Assembly: GCA_903873485.1 (NCBI GenBank)
Contig: CAIQOO010000185.1
Span: 62,001-126,000 of the forward strand
Origin: an uncultured beta proteobacterium
GTDB lineage: Bacteria; Pseudomonadota; Gammaproteobacteria; Burkholderiales; Burkholderiaceae_C
Reading direction: 5' to 3'
Length of the DNA stretch: 64,000 nt
Made by a program: the position numbers and the translations under genes
The notes under the pieces: generated by a model
Told to the model about the DNA's origin: nothing
Database searches by the model: none
The model's input: only the letters and a program-made list of their open reading frames with translations
Shown here: positions 44,991 through 53,772 of the stretch, piece after piece
How the letters are laid out: every line of letters starts with the position of its first letter
Numbering within the stretch: position 1 is the stretch's first letter

Positions 44991-47900
44991 TCAAAGGCCT
45001 CGTTCAAAAGCTGGTGGCAGTTGATGAACACGCAAGGCACCCAGCGGCAGCGTGCGCGTGGCCAGATCGACCAGATGCCGGTGATGGGTAAACACCAGCA
45101 CCTGACCCTGCACGGCAAACTGATCCAGTGCGGCAAACACATAGCTTGCGCGTTCGTCATCGGAGGTGATGAACACGTCGTCGAGCACCAGCGGCATCAG
45201 GCGATCAGGTTGCCGTTGCACTTGCAGCGCGGCCAGCCGCAGCGCCAGATAAAGCTGGTCTGCCGTCCCCTCGCTCAAAGCCGCCACGGCCACCGGCAGG
45301 CCCTGGGCCGGCCTGGCCTTGAGCACCGGCGAGCCACTGTCGTCATCTACCCACAAGCCAGCAAAGCGCCCGCCGGTCATCTCCTTGAAATAGGCGCTGG
45401 CCAATTCAACCAGCGGCCCCTGGGCTTTTTCGCGGTAGCGCCGCAACGCCTCGCCCAGCAAGGCTTGTGCCAATTTCAGTTGCGCCCAGGGACGCACGCC
45501 GGCACGGTAGCGGGCAATGGCGGCTTCCATTTCTTCGCGCGCCTGGGCGGCCTGGTCCGATGTATCGATGCCAGCCAATGCCAGTCGGGTGTCTTGCTCG
45601 GCCATGATGGCGGCCTGCTCGTCTTGTTCCAGTCGCTCGATTTCAGCGGTGCCGGTTTGTTTTTCCTGCTCGATTGCCACCCGGTCGAGTCCGGTCAGTT
45701 CGGCGCGCAGCGTGGCGGCATCTTTGCTTGAGGTGCTGTTCAACTGACTTTTCAAGGCATCAAGCTGCCGGGCCGCATCGCGGCGCCGCTCTGACAGCAC
45801 TTCTGCATCGGGCAAGCTGCGGGCATCTTGCACCCCCGCTTGCTGCATCAGTTGCAGCAGATTGTGGCTTGCGGCTTGCAGATCCGCTTGGGCGCGCTGG
45901 CGGCGTTTGGTCTCCAGCGTCATCCTGTCATGGAGCGTGATCTGCCTGGCCTGTGCCTCGCGTGACAAGGCCAGGCGCCGGCTCAGGTCGTCAAACCAGG
46001 CCTCCAGATGAACCCAGTCGGGTTCCTGCAACAACTCAGCCAAGTCCCGGGCCGCCTGCGTGGCCGTTGTCTCGCCGGCCTGCAGTTGTTGCAGTTGCAC
46101 CAGCAGCGCGCCATGCATCTGGTAGTCGGTGGCCCAGCGCTGCAATTCAGCCAGCCGCGCCTTGATGGTCTCGGGCGCGACACCTGCCGGCAGGAACAGT
46201 CGCTGGCAGGCGACATCCAGCGCGGCGCGACAGGCCAGCAGTTTGGCACCAAGCTCAGCCTCTGACCCCTGTGCATCCTGCACCTCTTGCGCCAGAACCT
46301 TCATGTCCCGGGCACGGCGTGCCATGGCCACTTTGGCCTCAAGCAATTCACGCTCGCGAGCTGTACCCAAGGCGATCAAGGCGGCCAGGTGGGGGGAGTT
46401 TTCAGGCACCAGTTGGCCCAATGCCAGCAGCGCCGCCAGCAAGCTGCTGCCCGCCGCCTGCGCCTGTTGGGCAAATTGTGTTTGCGCTTGCGTCACATCG
46501 GTCAGTCGGTCCAACTGATCCAGCGCCGCCTTACGCCCCGTCAGCCACTCCCGCACCTGCGCCGCTGCACCCTGCGGCACACCGACTGTCGCCAATTGAT
46601 GTTGCCAGCCTGCATCCAGCGCGGCCAATGACTTGGCATGTGCTGCCTGCACCTGCTGCAGGCCGGCCAGCGCCTGCGTCATTTCGGTGATGCGTTGCTC
46701 GCATTCGGCCACTTCTGCGGCGCGCTTGGCGCCCTCGCGCAGCAAGTCTGCCTGCCGGTCTGCATCGCCTTGCAAGCGCTCAAAGGCTGTTGGCAAGCCG
46801 GGCGTTGATGCATCAGGGTCACCTGGCACGCGGTCAATATAGACAGCCCGAATTTCCTGCCAACCGGCATCGCGCGTCGAGCGGGCATGTTTGAGCGTAT
46901 CGGCCGTCACCACTTCGCCAGCGGCGGCCAGGCTGGTGCGCCGACGCTGCTGGGTACGCAAGTCCAGCTCAATTTGCCTGGCCTGATCGACACACAGCGC
47001 CAACTGCTTGCCCAGTTCGGTGCGGTCACGCTCAAAAACCTCTATTTCACTGACCGCCAAGCCACGCGAAGCGGTCAATTGCGCCACCGAAGCAAACCCC
47101 AGGTCGGCTTGGTTGCGATCCAGTTTGCGCTGCTCGCTGGTGCAACTGCCCAGCCAGTCTGCCAGCCGTTTTTCTGCGTCGCCCAAGGATTGGGCTTGTT
47201 TTAACGCCAATGACAAAGCCTGCTGCAAATGCGCAGCGGGTGCCTCCAGCGTCTCGCGCTGCAGCAACTCCAGCTTGTGGCCGCTGTGACGCAACTGGTC
47301 ACGCGCGTGTTGCAGCTCTAAAGTTTGCCGTTGAAACTGCGCAATGCGACCTTCCAGTTCGGTCTGATCGGCAGCACTTGGCAACTGGCAAAACAACTCA
47401 TCGAGACACTTGACGGGTCTGACCGATTCGGTGATGCGGATGGCCTCTTGCATCAGTTGCCGGCCTTGCGCCTCGGTCGATGCCAGCAGCCGCAGCCGCG
47501 TGTCACGACCCTGTCGAACTGCGCCCAGATCAGTCGCCAACCGGTCAATCAAGGTGGCGTGGGTCAGCAACAAGGCTTCCACCTGAAGCGTCTGCGCTTC
47601 ATCCTGACACTGCGCCAGTGCCGCATCGGCTTCTTGCAAAACCGCGCTGGCCTGCGATTGCTGCTGCAGCGCGGCCAGACGGCACTCGCGGGCGTCCACT
47701 GGCAGCGCCACATTAGTCTGCACGGCGGCCCATTCATGGTCGGCCTGATCGAGTTGCCGCAGCAGCGGCTCGACCGCGCGCCATTCGGTCAACTCGGCCT
47801 GTCGCCGACGCAAATGAACAAGCTGCCGCCTGACATCGGCCAAACGGCTCAGCGCATCCTCATGCGCCCGGTTGAGCGCCTTCCAATGCTCTGGCCGGGT

Positions 47901-48521
47901 CAAGGCCTGTTTGCAGCGCTGCCGGGCATCTTCAAGTTGGCGCGCCGCCTCGACCAGCACGGTGCTGGCACCACGCGGTGCAAAATACTTCCGGGCATCG
48001 GCTTGCAGGGTTTCCAAAATCGCCTTGATGCCGGCCGAACCGGTGCTGGCCTCAAACAAGGCCGCGCCCAATTCGCCCTCACCCCGAATCAACATGTCGC
48101 CGCCGGCCCGCAGATGGATTGAATCGAGGCCGTACATGGTGACAAATTGATCGCGTGTCACGCCACCCGTCAGGGCCAGCAGCACATCGGGTGCCACCTG
48201 GCTGCCCGCAATCGGCTCGCCGCTGGCGGGGTCGGACATCAGCAGCGTGTCTTTGTTGCCCTTGCGCCGTGCCAGACCCAGCAAGCGCCCTGCCCCGTCC
48301 TCAAAAACCCCGGCGAGCCGCATTTCTTTGTAGTCATGAACAAAGTTGTCGGAGCTTTGCGCAGGAATGCCGTAGCGCAAATCGGCCATTGCCCGCAACG
48401 CCGATGACTTGCCCGCCTCATTGGGGCCATAAATCAGATGCAGATTGGCAGGCCCGGAAAAATCCAGCCGGGTGTTGGTAAACGGGCCAAAGGCCTTCAA
48501 CAACAATTGACGAATCTTCAT
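44991..48521 (-). CDS. yhaN: YhaN-like SMC/SbcC-type ATPase
   Basis: An 1176-residue ATPase of the SbcC/Rad50 type. The N-terminus has LLLKAFGPFTNTRLDF and Walker A IYGPNEAGKSS. Long Ala/Gln/Leu-rich coiled-coil arms fill the middle. The C-terminal head has ABC-signature-like ALSEGTADQLYLALRLA and Walker B MPLVLDDVFITSDD. With the overlapping nuclease gene it forms an Mre11-Rad50-like pair, probably processing DNA ends. The closest named relatives are YhaN of Bacillus and similar proteobacterial proteins, rather than classical SbcC. Confidence 0.85.
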   Translation of the reverse strand: MKIRQLLLKAFGPFTNTRLDFSGPANLHLIYGPNEAGKSSALRAMADLRYGIPAQSSDNFVHDYKEMRLAGVFEDGAGRLLGLARRKGNKDTLLMSDPASGEPIAGSQVAPDVLLALTGGVTRDQFVTMYGLDSIHLRAGGDMLIRGEGELGAALFEASTGSAGIKAILETLQADARKYFAPRGASTVLVEAARQLEDARQRCKQALTRPEHWKALNRAHEDALSRLADVRRQLVHLRRRQAELTEWRAVEPLLRQLDQADHEWAAVQTNVALPVDARECRLAALQQQSQASAVLQEADAALAQCQDEAQTLQVEALLLTHATLIDRLATDLGAVRQGRDTRLRLLASTEAQGRQLMQEAIRITESVRPVKCLDELFCQLPSAADQTELEGRIAQFQRQTLELQHARDQLRHSGHKLELLQRETLEAPAAHLQQALSLALKQAQSLGDAEKRLADWLGSCTSEQRKLDRNQADLGFASVAQLTASRGLAVSEIEVFERDRTELGKQLALCVDQARQIELDLRTQQRRRTSLAAAGEVVTADTLKHARSTRDAGWQEIRAVYIDRVPGDPDASTPGLPTAFERLQGDADRQADLLREGAKRAAEVAECEQRITEMTQALAGLQQVQAAHAKSLAALDAGWQHQLATVGVPQGAAAQVREWLTGRKAALDQLDRLTDVTQAQTQFAQQAQAAGSSLLAALLALGQLVPENSPHLAALIALGTARERELLEAKVAMARRARDMKVLAQEVQDAQGSEAELGAKLLACRAALDVACQRLFLPAGVAPETIKARLAELQRWATDYQMHGALLVQLQQLQAGETTATQAARDLAELLQEPDWVHLEAWFDDLSRRLALSREAQARQITLHDRMTLETKRRQRAQADLQAASHNLLQLMQQAGVQDARSLPDAEVLSERRRDAARQLDALKSQLNSTSSKDAATLRAELTGLDRVAIEQEKQTGTAEIERLEQDEQAAIMAEQDTRLALAGIDTSDQAAQAREEMEAAIARYRAGVRPWAQLKLAQALLGEALRRYREKAQGPLVELASAYFKEMTGGRFAGLWVDDDSGSPVLKARPAQGLPVAVAALSEGTADQLYLALRLAALQVQRQPDRLMPLVLDDVFITSDDERASYVFAALDQFAVQGQVLVFTHHRHLVDLATRTLPLGALRVHQLPPAFERGL

Positions 48522-49804
48522 GGCAACACCTCGCCTGCATGCAAACGCGCCAGCAACGTGGCCTCGGCATCTTTCACCAGCGCCAATAGTGCCGCCGGGT
48601 CATCCAGACGCGGCAGATCCAGCGACTCGGGTTCAAGTGCCAGCGCCGCATGAACTTCGGGCGGCACTTTGGTCAGCACCTCAGACAAGCTGCTCCGGCA
48701 AAATCCCGCAAGCGCCTGCGCGTCGGCAGACAACAGATCAACCCAGCGCACCAGTTCAGCCACGGCATCTTGGCCCTGCGCCAACTGGGCACGGTCCACT
48801 GGCGAGCGCAAATCAAGCTTGACTTGCTCAATCCAGACCTCTGCCCCGGTGACATCTTGTGCCGCTGCCTGAACTGCCGCCGCCAGCGTGCCTGGCTGGC
48901 GCGCTTCAAGGGCATGCAGTGGCGACTCGCCGCAGAGCACCACGCGCACCGCATGCAGCGCATCGGCTGCGCCGGCCACCGCCATCTGCAAGGCTTGCGT
49001 CACATGCCGGGGCAGTTCATGAAGGCCCAGGGCGGGTTCCAGCGCAATTTGCAGTTGCTGCCAGCGCACCACATCCAGCGGCACAAAGCGCGCCTCCTGC
49101 AACACCGATCCCTGCACTTCAACCAGCTCGCAGCCCTTGGGGCCGGTCTCGCGCGCATGGCGGCCCTGCAAATTGCCGCAAAACACCACCCGGGGTTGCT
49201 CGCACACCACCCAGCGCGCATGGATATGCCCGAGCGCCCAATAATCGTAGCCCTTGCTCTTGATCACCGGCAAGCTGGTGGGCGCATAAGTGTCATGCCC
49301 TACCGTTCCGGTCAGACTGGTGTGCAACAAGCCAATGTTGAAAAAGCCCGCCACCGCCGCCGGGAAACCCGGCACCAGGTCCTCTGGTACCTCGCTGTCA
49401 GAAAAACTGTGGCCATGAATCGCCACACCCAGGTGCTCCAGGCGAACCGTTTCGGCCTTGCGGCTTGAGAACACCTTCACGTTGTCGGGCCACGGCACCT
49501 GGCGCGTGATCACGCCTTGCGCATCATGGTTGCCTTGCACCATGAACACCCGAATGTCCTGTTTGCCCAGACGCGCCATCTGCTCGCGCACAAACAGGCC
49601 GGTATGAAAATCCAGCCAATCGCGGTCATACAAGTCGCCGGCTATCAAAACAAAGTCAACTTTCTCGTGGATTGCCAGTTCCACCAGCCGCTCCAGCGCC
49701 CGCCGGGTGGCACCCCGCAATTGCTCCAGCGGCACACCCTGGTAGCGGCTCAAGCCTCTTAATGGACTGTCAATGTGCAAATCTGCTGCATGGATAAAAC
49801 GCAT
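48518..49804 (-). CDS. yhaO: YhaO/SbcD-like DNA repair exonuclease
   Basis: A 428-residue metallophosphoesterase. MRFIHAADLHIDSPLRGL, LIAGDLYDRDW, VQGNHDAQG and YWALGHIHAR are the metal-binding motifs of Mre11/SbcD nucleases. HADLHIDSPLRGLSR is characteristic of the YhaO subgroup. The C-terminal capping region (about 250-428) likely contacts the ATPase encoded by the overlapping gene (ATGA). It would act as an Mn-dependent nuclease on DNA ends. Confidence 0.88.
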   Translation of the reverse strand: MRFIHAADLHIDSPLRGLSRYQGVPLEQLRGATRRALERLVELAIHEKVDFVLIAGDLYDRDWLDFHTGLFVREQMARLGKQDIRVFMVQGNHDAQGVITRQVPWPDNVKVFSSRKAETVRLEHLGVAIHGHSFSDSEVPEDLVPGFPAAVAGFFNIGLLHTSLTGTVGHDTYAPTSLPVIKSKGYDYWALGHIHARWVVCEQPRVVFCGNLQGRHARETGPKGCELVEVQGSVLQEARFVPLDVVRWQQLQIALEPALGLHELPRHVTQALQMAVAGAADALHAVRVVLCGESPLHALEARQPGTLAAAVQAAAQDVTGAEVWIEQVKLDLRSPVDRAQLAQGQDAVAELVRWVDLLSADAQALAGFCRSSLSEVLTKVPPEVHAALALEPESLDLPRLDDPAALLALVKDAEATLLARLHAGEVLP

Positions 49805-49813
49805 GGATTCCTG

Positions 49814-50245
49814 CTAGTTTGCTGAAGAGATTTCCACACTGGCGACCAACCCAAGCGCCGCCAGTGCAGATTCAAGCTGAGACAGCTTTGATTCATGGTC
49901 AAGATTGAGAATGCGCCGGACTTGTTTGCCATCAACCCCGATGCGCTCAGCCAGTTGGGCTTGAGACATGGATTGATCGCGCATAGCCTGATAAATAGCC
50001 AGCTTGATCGCGGCACGCGGTGGTGCCATAACAAGGCGCTGCCCGCGCTTTGCCTTGCTGGGTGTTGGCAGTGGCCGTCCGTTATCAAGATAGCAAGACA
50101 GGGCTACAACAAGGGCATCTTGCGCGCGGTCTAGGGTTTGCGCTTCGGTGTTGCCTGCAGTATGTGCCTCTGGTACATCACAAAAAGATGCTCCGACTTG
50201 TCCGTTTGCGTATGTGGTCAAGGTGACAGGGTAAGCCAGGTTCAT
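49814..50245 (-). CDS. hicB: HicB-type antitoxin
   Basis: A 143-residue antitoxin. The N-terminal HicB fold has YPVTLTTYANGQVGASFCDVPEAHTAG and ALVVALSCYLDNGRPLPTPS in pieces. A C-terminal helix-turn-helix (MSQAQLAERIGVDGKQVRRIL) binds DNA. It neutralises HicA and should repress the operon through a palindrome in the hicA promoter. It overlaps hicA by 4 bp. The start at 50245 fits this; the longer frame upstream overlaps hicA. Confidence 0.92.
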   Translation of the reverse strand: MNLAYPVTLTTYANGQVGASFCDVPEAHTAGNTEAQTLDRAQDALVVALSCYLDNGRPLPTPSKAKRGQRLVMAPPRAAIKLAIYQAMRDQSMSQAQLAERIGVDGKQVRRILNLDHESKLSQLESALAALGLVASVEISSAN

Positions 50246-50445
50246 TTTTGAATGTCCTTGAGTCGAGTGTTGAGTTGCTTGCAAATGTTGTCCAGGAAAA
50301 CCGGATCATAGTCAGTATCGCCATGCATTGGTACTACCGTTTGTTCCCCATTGAGACTGACAACATAGTGCCCGCCTTTACCGCGATTCCTGATGATCTG
50401 GGCATTTTTTGCTTTGAGAAGTTTCAGGAATTGTTTTGATTTCAT
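50242..50445 (-). CDS. hicA: HicA-type mRNA interferase toxin
   Basis: A 67-residue toxin with the double-stranded-RNA-binding-like HicA fold. KSKQFLKLLKAKNAQIIRNRGKGGHYVV contains the catalytic His in the GHYVV position, and TVVPMHGDTDY follows. When free it cleaves mRNA and slows growth. It is first in the operon. No ribosome binding site lies before its ATG, and a promoter ends a few bases upstream. Confidence 0.92.
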   Translation of the reverse strand: MKSKQFLKLLKAKNAQIIRNRGKGGHYVVSLNGEQTVVPMHGDTDYDPVFLDNICKQLNTRLKDIQK

Positions 50446-50451
50446 AGGTTT

Positions 50452-50479
50452 ATGTTAGGGCATAAATGCCCTATTTCAA
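50452..50479 (-). promoter_or_regulatory. hicAB promoter with palindromic operator in the spacer
   Basis: On the minus strand TTGAAA (50479-50474) and TAACAT (50457-50452) are separated by 16 bp. TAGGGCAT-AA-ATGCCCTA (50456-50473) is a perfect palindrome covering that spacer. HicB is the probable ligand. Transcription would start close to the hicA ATG at 50445. Confidence 0.65.
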
Positions 50480-50511
50480 TCAGAATTGCGCAAGAAAATC
50501 AGTCAGGTTAT

Positions 50512-51063
50512 TCAAGGCTGGCGTGACAACTGGCACCACTGGCCAAAACCGGGTGCGCCAGCCGGCCACTGCTGCGCCTGGTCAAGCTGGCGAATGCCCT
50601 GCGACAACAGCGTGGCCGCCCGGATCACGCCAGCGTGGGTGATCCACACCTGCGGCTGGCCTGGACGCACCGGCGCATCCCAGACACTGGCCACCCGGCT
50701 CAGAAAGTCGGCCACATTTTCAACACCGCCAAAACGGTGTTGCCAGAAGTCGGCGGTCCAGGCGGCATAAGCCGGTGCGCCGATGCAGTCCCAGCGCTGA
50801 CCTTCAAAGCAGCCAAAGTTCATTTCCCGCAGCCGAACCTCGGTTTTATATGGCAAATCAGGCCGCAGCCCATACAGCGTCTGCGCTAGCAGCTCACATC
50901 TTTGTAGCGACGACGAGATCACTGCTGCCGCTGGCGGCAGCACCTCGGCCAAGGCACGGGCGGCGGCCCGGGTTGCCGCCACATCGGCGGGCAGGTCCAG
51001 CGCTCCGTAACACACGCCAGCTTCGATCAGCGGCTGCGCATGGCGCACCAGCCACAGTGTCAT
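50512..51063 (-). CDS. cobC: Histidine phosphatase, probable alpha-ribazole phosphatase
   Basis: A 183-residue phosphoglycerate-mutase-type phosphatase. LWLVRHAQPL has the catalytic RHx motif, SSSLQRCELLAQ the second Arg, and WITHAGVIRA the second His. YGALDLPAD is typical of CobC. It lies 40 bp after cobS, so it most likely dephosphorylates alpha-ribazole phosphate in the nucleotide loop assembly of cobalamin. ATG 51063 is used; the frame upstream runs into cobS. A dispersed repeat copy encodes the LQRCELLAQTL region with rare codons. Confidence 0.82.
   Translation of the reverse strand: MTLWLVRHAQPLIEAGVCYGALDLPADVAATRAAARALAEVLPPAAAVISSSLQRCELLAQTLYGLRPDLPYKTEVRLREMNFGCFEGQRWDCIGAPAYAAWTADFWQHRFGGVENVADFLSRVASVWDAPVRPGQPQVWITHAGVIRAATLLSQGIRQLDQAQQWPAGAPGFGQWCQLSRQP
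50856..50909 (-). repeat. Dispersed GGGCT element, copy 9 (inside cobC)
   Basis: On the minus strand: AGCT-GCTA-GCGC-N11-GGGCT-gc-GGCC then TGATTTGCCATATAAA. It is sense to cobC and in frame, and brings codons that are rare here (CTA, AGA, TGT). Confidence 0.75.
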
Positions 51064-51103
51064 CGGCGCCCTCGCCTGCCGGCACCCGGCAGCAATGGCC
51101 GCA

Positions 51104-51958
51104 TCACCGGCCCAGTCCCAAACCAAGGCCAAGGCCAAGGTAAAACGCCAGCTCGCAGACCTGCTGCGTAGCCCCGAGACAATCGCCGGTGAAACCGCCC
51201 AGGCGCTGCCAGAACCAGCGCGCCAGCGCGGCCCAGGCCAGCGCCGTGGCCAGCAAGCCGCTGGCAAATGCCTGCAGCAGCCCTTCCGGGGTGACATTGA
51301 TCAGTATAAATTCAGTAGCATGCTGCGCATACGCCATAAGGGCTAGAGCCATAAAACACCATATAAAACCGGTCAGCAAAGCGGCTTTGCCGATCTGGTC
51401 CGCCAGTGGCTTCGACTTGGAACCCGCCAGGTCGCCGACATGCGGCAGCAGCCAGATGGTCAGCAGCGGCCAGGTGCGCGACACCACATGCGCGGCCAGC
51501 AGCGCAGCCGCCAGCAGCGGCGCACTGACATCGCCGAGCATGGCCAGCAGCGCCACCTTGCACAGCAAAGCCAGCACCACGGCAATCGCGCCAAAAGCCC
51601 CAACCCGCGAGTCTTTCATGATCTCCAGTGCCCGCTGGCGGTCAAGACTGCCGCCCAGACCATCGGCCACGTCGGCTAAGCCATCTTCATGAAAGGCCCC
51701 GGTGAGCAGCACCCCCAGCACGGTGCCCAGCGCGGCCGCCACCAGCGCTGCCGACCCGGTCGGCGGGAGCAGCGTCAGCAGCCCATAAGTGAACGCCGCC
51801 ACCAGCCCGCCCACCAGCACCCCGACACCCGGAAAATGCCCGGCACTGGCGCGCAACATGGCCGGGCTAAAGCCAACCCAATCGGCCAGCCTGCCGGTCA
51901 CCGGAATGCGGGTGAAGAATTGCAGGCTGAGCAGGTAGTGGCGGATCAATTGGCGCAT
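51104..51958 (-). CDS. cobS: Adenosylcobinamide-GDP ribazoletransferase
   Basis: A 284-residue polytopic membrane enzyme joining adenosylcobinamide-GDP and alpha-ribazole, the last step of cobalamin assembly. LLSLQFFTRIPV, FPGVGVLVG, GAFHEDGLADVADGLGG and KDSRVGAFGAIAVVLALL are family signatures; the acidic residues in HEDGLAD bind metal. The start at 51958 gives MRQLIRHYLLSLQFF. A dispersed repeat copy lies in a membrane segment. The C-terminus is an odd GLGLGLGLGR tail. Other cobalamin genes are absent nearby. Confidence 0.93.
   Translation of the reverse strand: MRQLIRHYLLSLQFFTRIPVTGRLADWVGFSPAMLRASAGHFPGVGVLVGGLVAAFTYGLLTLLPPTGSAALVAAALGTVLGVLLTGAFHEDGLADVADGLGGSLDRQRALEIMKDSRVGAFGAIAVVLALLCKVALLAMLGDVSAPLLAAALLAAHVVSRTWPLLTIWLLPHVGDLAGSKSKPLADQIGKAALLTGFIWCFMALALMAYAQHATEFILINVTPEGLLQAFASGLLATALAWAALARWFWQRLGGFTGDCLGATQQVCELAFYLGLGLGLGLGR
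51305..51362 (+). repeat. Dispersed GGGCT element, copy 10 (inside cobS)
   Basis: AGCA-TGCT-GCGC-N11-GGGCT-ag-AGCC, antisense to cobS, encoding WCFMALALMAYAQHATEF in a membrane segment. It is close to the consensus apart from the first box (AGCA for AGCT). Confidence 0.82.
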
Positions 51959-52054
51959 CGGGCAAGCAGCGTTGGCGGCAGCGTTAAAGCGCCGATTGTC
52001 GGCTGGCCGGGGCGGCCAGCGCACGGGTATGACGGATTTGTCTGCTGGTCTTGA

Positions 52055-52117
52055 TTTTGATATTAATTCAATAGCTGAAGGCGCTTGTACAGCAAGCGCT
52101 GCAAGGTCTTTTTATTC
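52055..52117 (+). repeat. Dispersed GGGCT element, copy 11 (intergenic)
   Basis: AGCT-GAAG-GCGC-N11-GCGCT. Here GCGCTTG and CAAGCGC (52081-52099) make a perfect 7-bp stem with a T-rich tail. It lies in the 386-bp gap between cobS and the MATE gene, where I see nothing else with support beyond a 39-codon open frame at 52179. Confidence 0.65.
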
Positions 52118-52344
52118 TGAAAAAAAACATCAAAATGAATAGCATTTCCGGAATTTTGGCGTTACATAATCGGGTCCATGATTTTTCCATTCAAACCAGC
52201 AACAGGTCGCCATCACGCCAAAAGCCTTGCAGCGCGGGTGCCACAAGCCTGCAGCCACGCCGGACCGGCTTGCCAGAGCTGCAGTTCATTTTGCTGACAC
52301 CGCTGCAGCACCTGATCCGCCACCCGGCGCAGCGCCACCGGCTG

Positions 52345-53697
52345 ATGACCGAATTGCGCGCCTTGTGGCAACTGGCCTGGCCGATGCTGATCGGGCAACT
52401 GGCCACGGTCGGCATGGCAGTGGTCGATGTCGCCATGGCCGGCCATGCCTCGGCGCAAGACCTTGCCGGCGTGTCGCTCGGTGTGTCTATCTGGAACATG
52501 CTGATCATCACCCTGATGGGCCTGATGATGTCGGTCAACCCGACGGTGGCGCATCAGGTTGGTGCCGGTGACCTCAGTGGTGTGCCGCAGGTGGTGCGCC
52601 AGGCCTTGTGGAAAGCGGTCGGGCTGGGTCTGCTGGCGGCCCTGCTGGCCAACTGGGCGGCGCTGCTGTTTGAGCAGATGACGCTAGAACCCCGGGTGCG
52701 CACGCTGGCGATTGAATTTGTCTTCATCACCAGCCTGGCGATGCCGCTGTTTGCCTGCCACCGGGTGCTGTATGGCTACAGCACCAGCATCAACCAGACC
52801 AAGCCGCTGATGGTGATTGCGCTGTTGTCGCTGCTGCTCAACATTGCCGTCAATGGCCTGCTGGTGTTTGGCACGCTGGGTTTTCCCCGGCTCGGCGGCC
52901 TTGGCTGTGCCTGGGCCACGCTGATCACCGTCGCTTTCAACTTGCTGGCGCTGCTGTGGTGGATGCAGCATGCCAGCGCCTACCGCAGCACCTGGCCGTT
53001 CAGCCATTTCGAGCCGCCGCACTGGCCACAGATCAAAAGCCTGCTCAAGCTTGGCTTGCCGATTGGCATCACCTACTTTGCCGAAACCAGCGCTTTCAGC
53101 CTGATCGCCTTGCTGGTGGCCGAATTTGGCAGCACCCAGGTGGCGGCACACCAGATTGCGCTTAATTTCACCTCGCTGGTGTTCATGGTGCCGCTGAGCC
53201 TGGGGCTGGCACTGCTGACGCGGGTTGGCCAGTCGCTGGGTGCCGGCCAGCCGGTGCAGGCACGTTTTCAGGCCTGGGTCGGGGTGGCGCTGGGGCTGGG
53301 CTTTGCGCTGGTTTCAGCCGTGTTGATTGCGCTGTTTGCCACCCCGATCGCCAGCGCCTATACCCGCGATGCAGCGGTCATCGGGCTGACGGCGCAACTG
53401 CTGTTTCTGGCGGCCATGTTCCAGTTGTCCGATGCCACCCAGGTGGTGACCAGTTGTGCAATTCGGGGCTACAAGGTCACGCGCGCGCCAATGGCGATTC
53501 ATCTCACGGCGTTTTGGGTGTTTTCGCTGCCGCTGGGCTACCTGCTGGGCATTGCACCCAAATGGCTGGCCTGGGCACCGGCGCAGCCGATGGGCGCACA
53601 AGGCTTCTGGATTGCGCTGGTGGTGGGTCTGACGATTGCCGCACTCGGGCTGGTGTGGCTGCTGCGCCGGGTGGCGCGCTCAAGGCTGCCGGGGTAA
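52345..53697 (+). CDS. MATE-family multidrug efflux pump
   Basis: A 450-residue inner-membrane protein with about 12 membrane segments. LAWPMLIGQLATVGMAVVDVAMAG in pieces marks the MATE N-half, and LKLGLPIGITYFAETSAFSLIALLVAEFG with AAHQIALN the C-half, as in NorM. It exports cationic drugs in exchange for Na or protons. I start at ATG 52345 (MTELRALWQLAWP); the open frame extends to 52135 but that part is not membrane-like and lacks family resemblance. Confidence 0.9.
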   Translation: MTELRALWQLAWPMLIGQLATVGMAVVDVAMAGHASAQDLAGVSLGVSIWNMLIITLMGLMMSVNPTVAHQVGAGDLSGVPQVVRQALWKAVGLGLLAALLANWAALLFEQMTLEPRVRTLAIEFVFITSLAMPLFACHRVLYGYSTSINQTKPLMVIALLSLLLNIAVNGLLVFGTLGFPRLGGLGCAWATLITVAFNLLALLWWMQHASAYRSTWPFSHFEPPHWPQIKSLLKLGLPIGITYFAETSAFSLIALLVAEFGSTQVAAHQIALNFTSLVFMVPLSLGLALLTRVGQSLGAGQPVQARFQAWVGVALGLGFALVSAVLIALFATPIASAYTRDAAVIGLTAQLLFLAAMFQLSDATQVVTSCAIRGYKVTRAPMAIHLTAFWVFSLPLGYLLGIAPKWLAWAPAQPMGAQGFWIALVVGLTIAALGLVWLLRRVARSRLPG

Positions 53698-53772
53698 TGC
53701 CAGGCTTTTGACCGGTTGCGACGATACTTGGAATCTTCAAACGACATTTCCTGCCCGCTACCTGCCCATTCC

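Noticed and set aside
52135-52344. Open frame upstream of the MATE gene start, and a 39-codon frame from 52179
   Set aside because: Neither shows a domain, a ribosome binding site or membrane character; the family start is at 52345.
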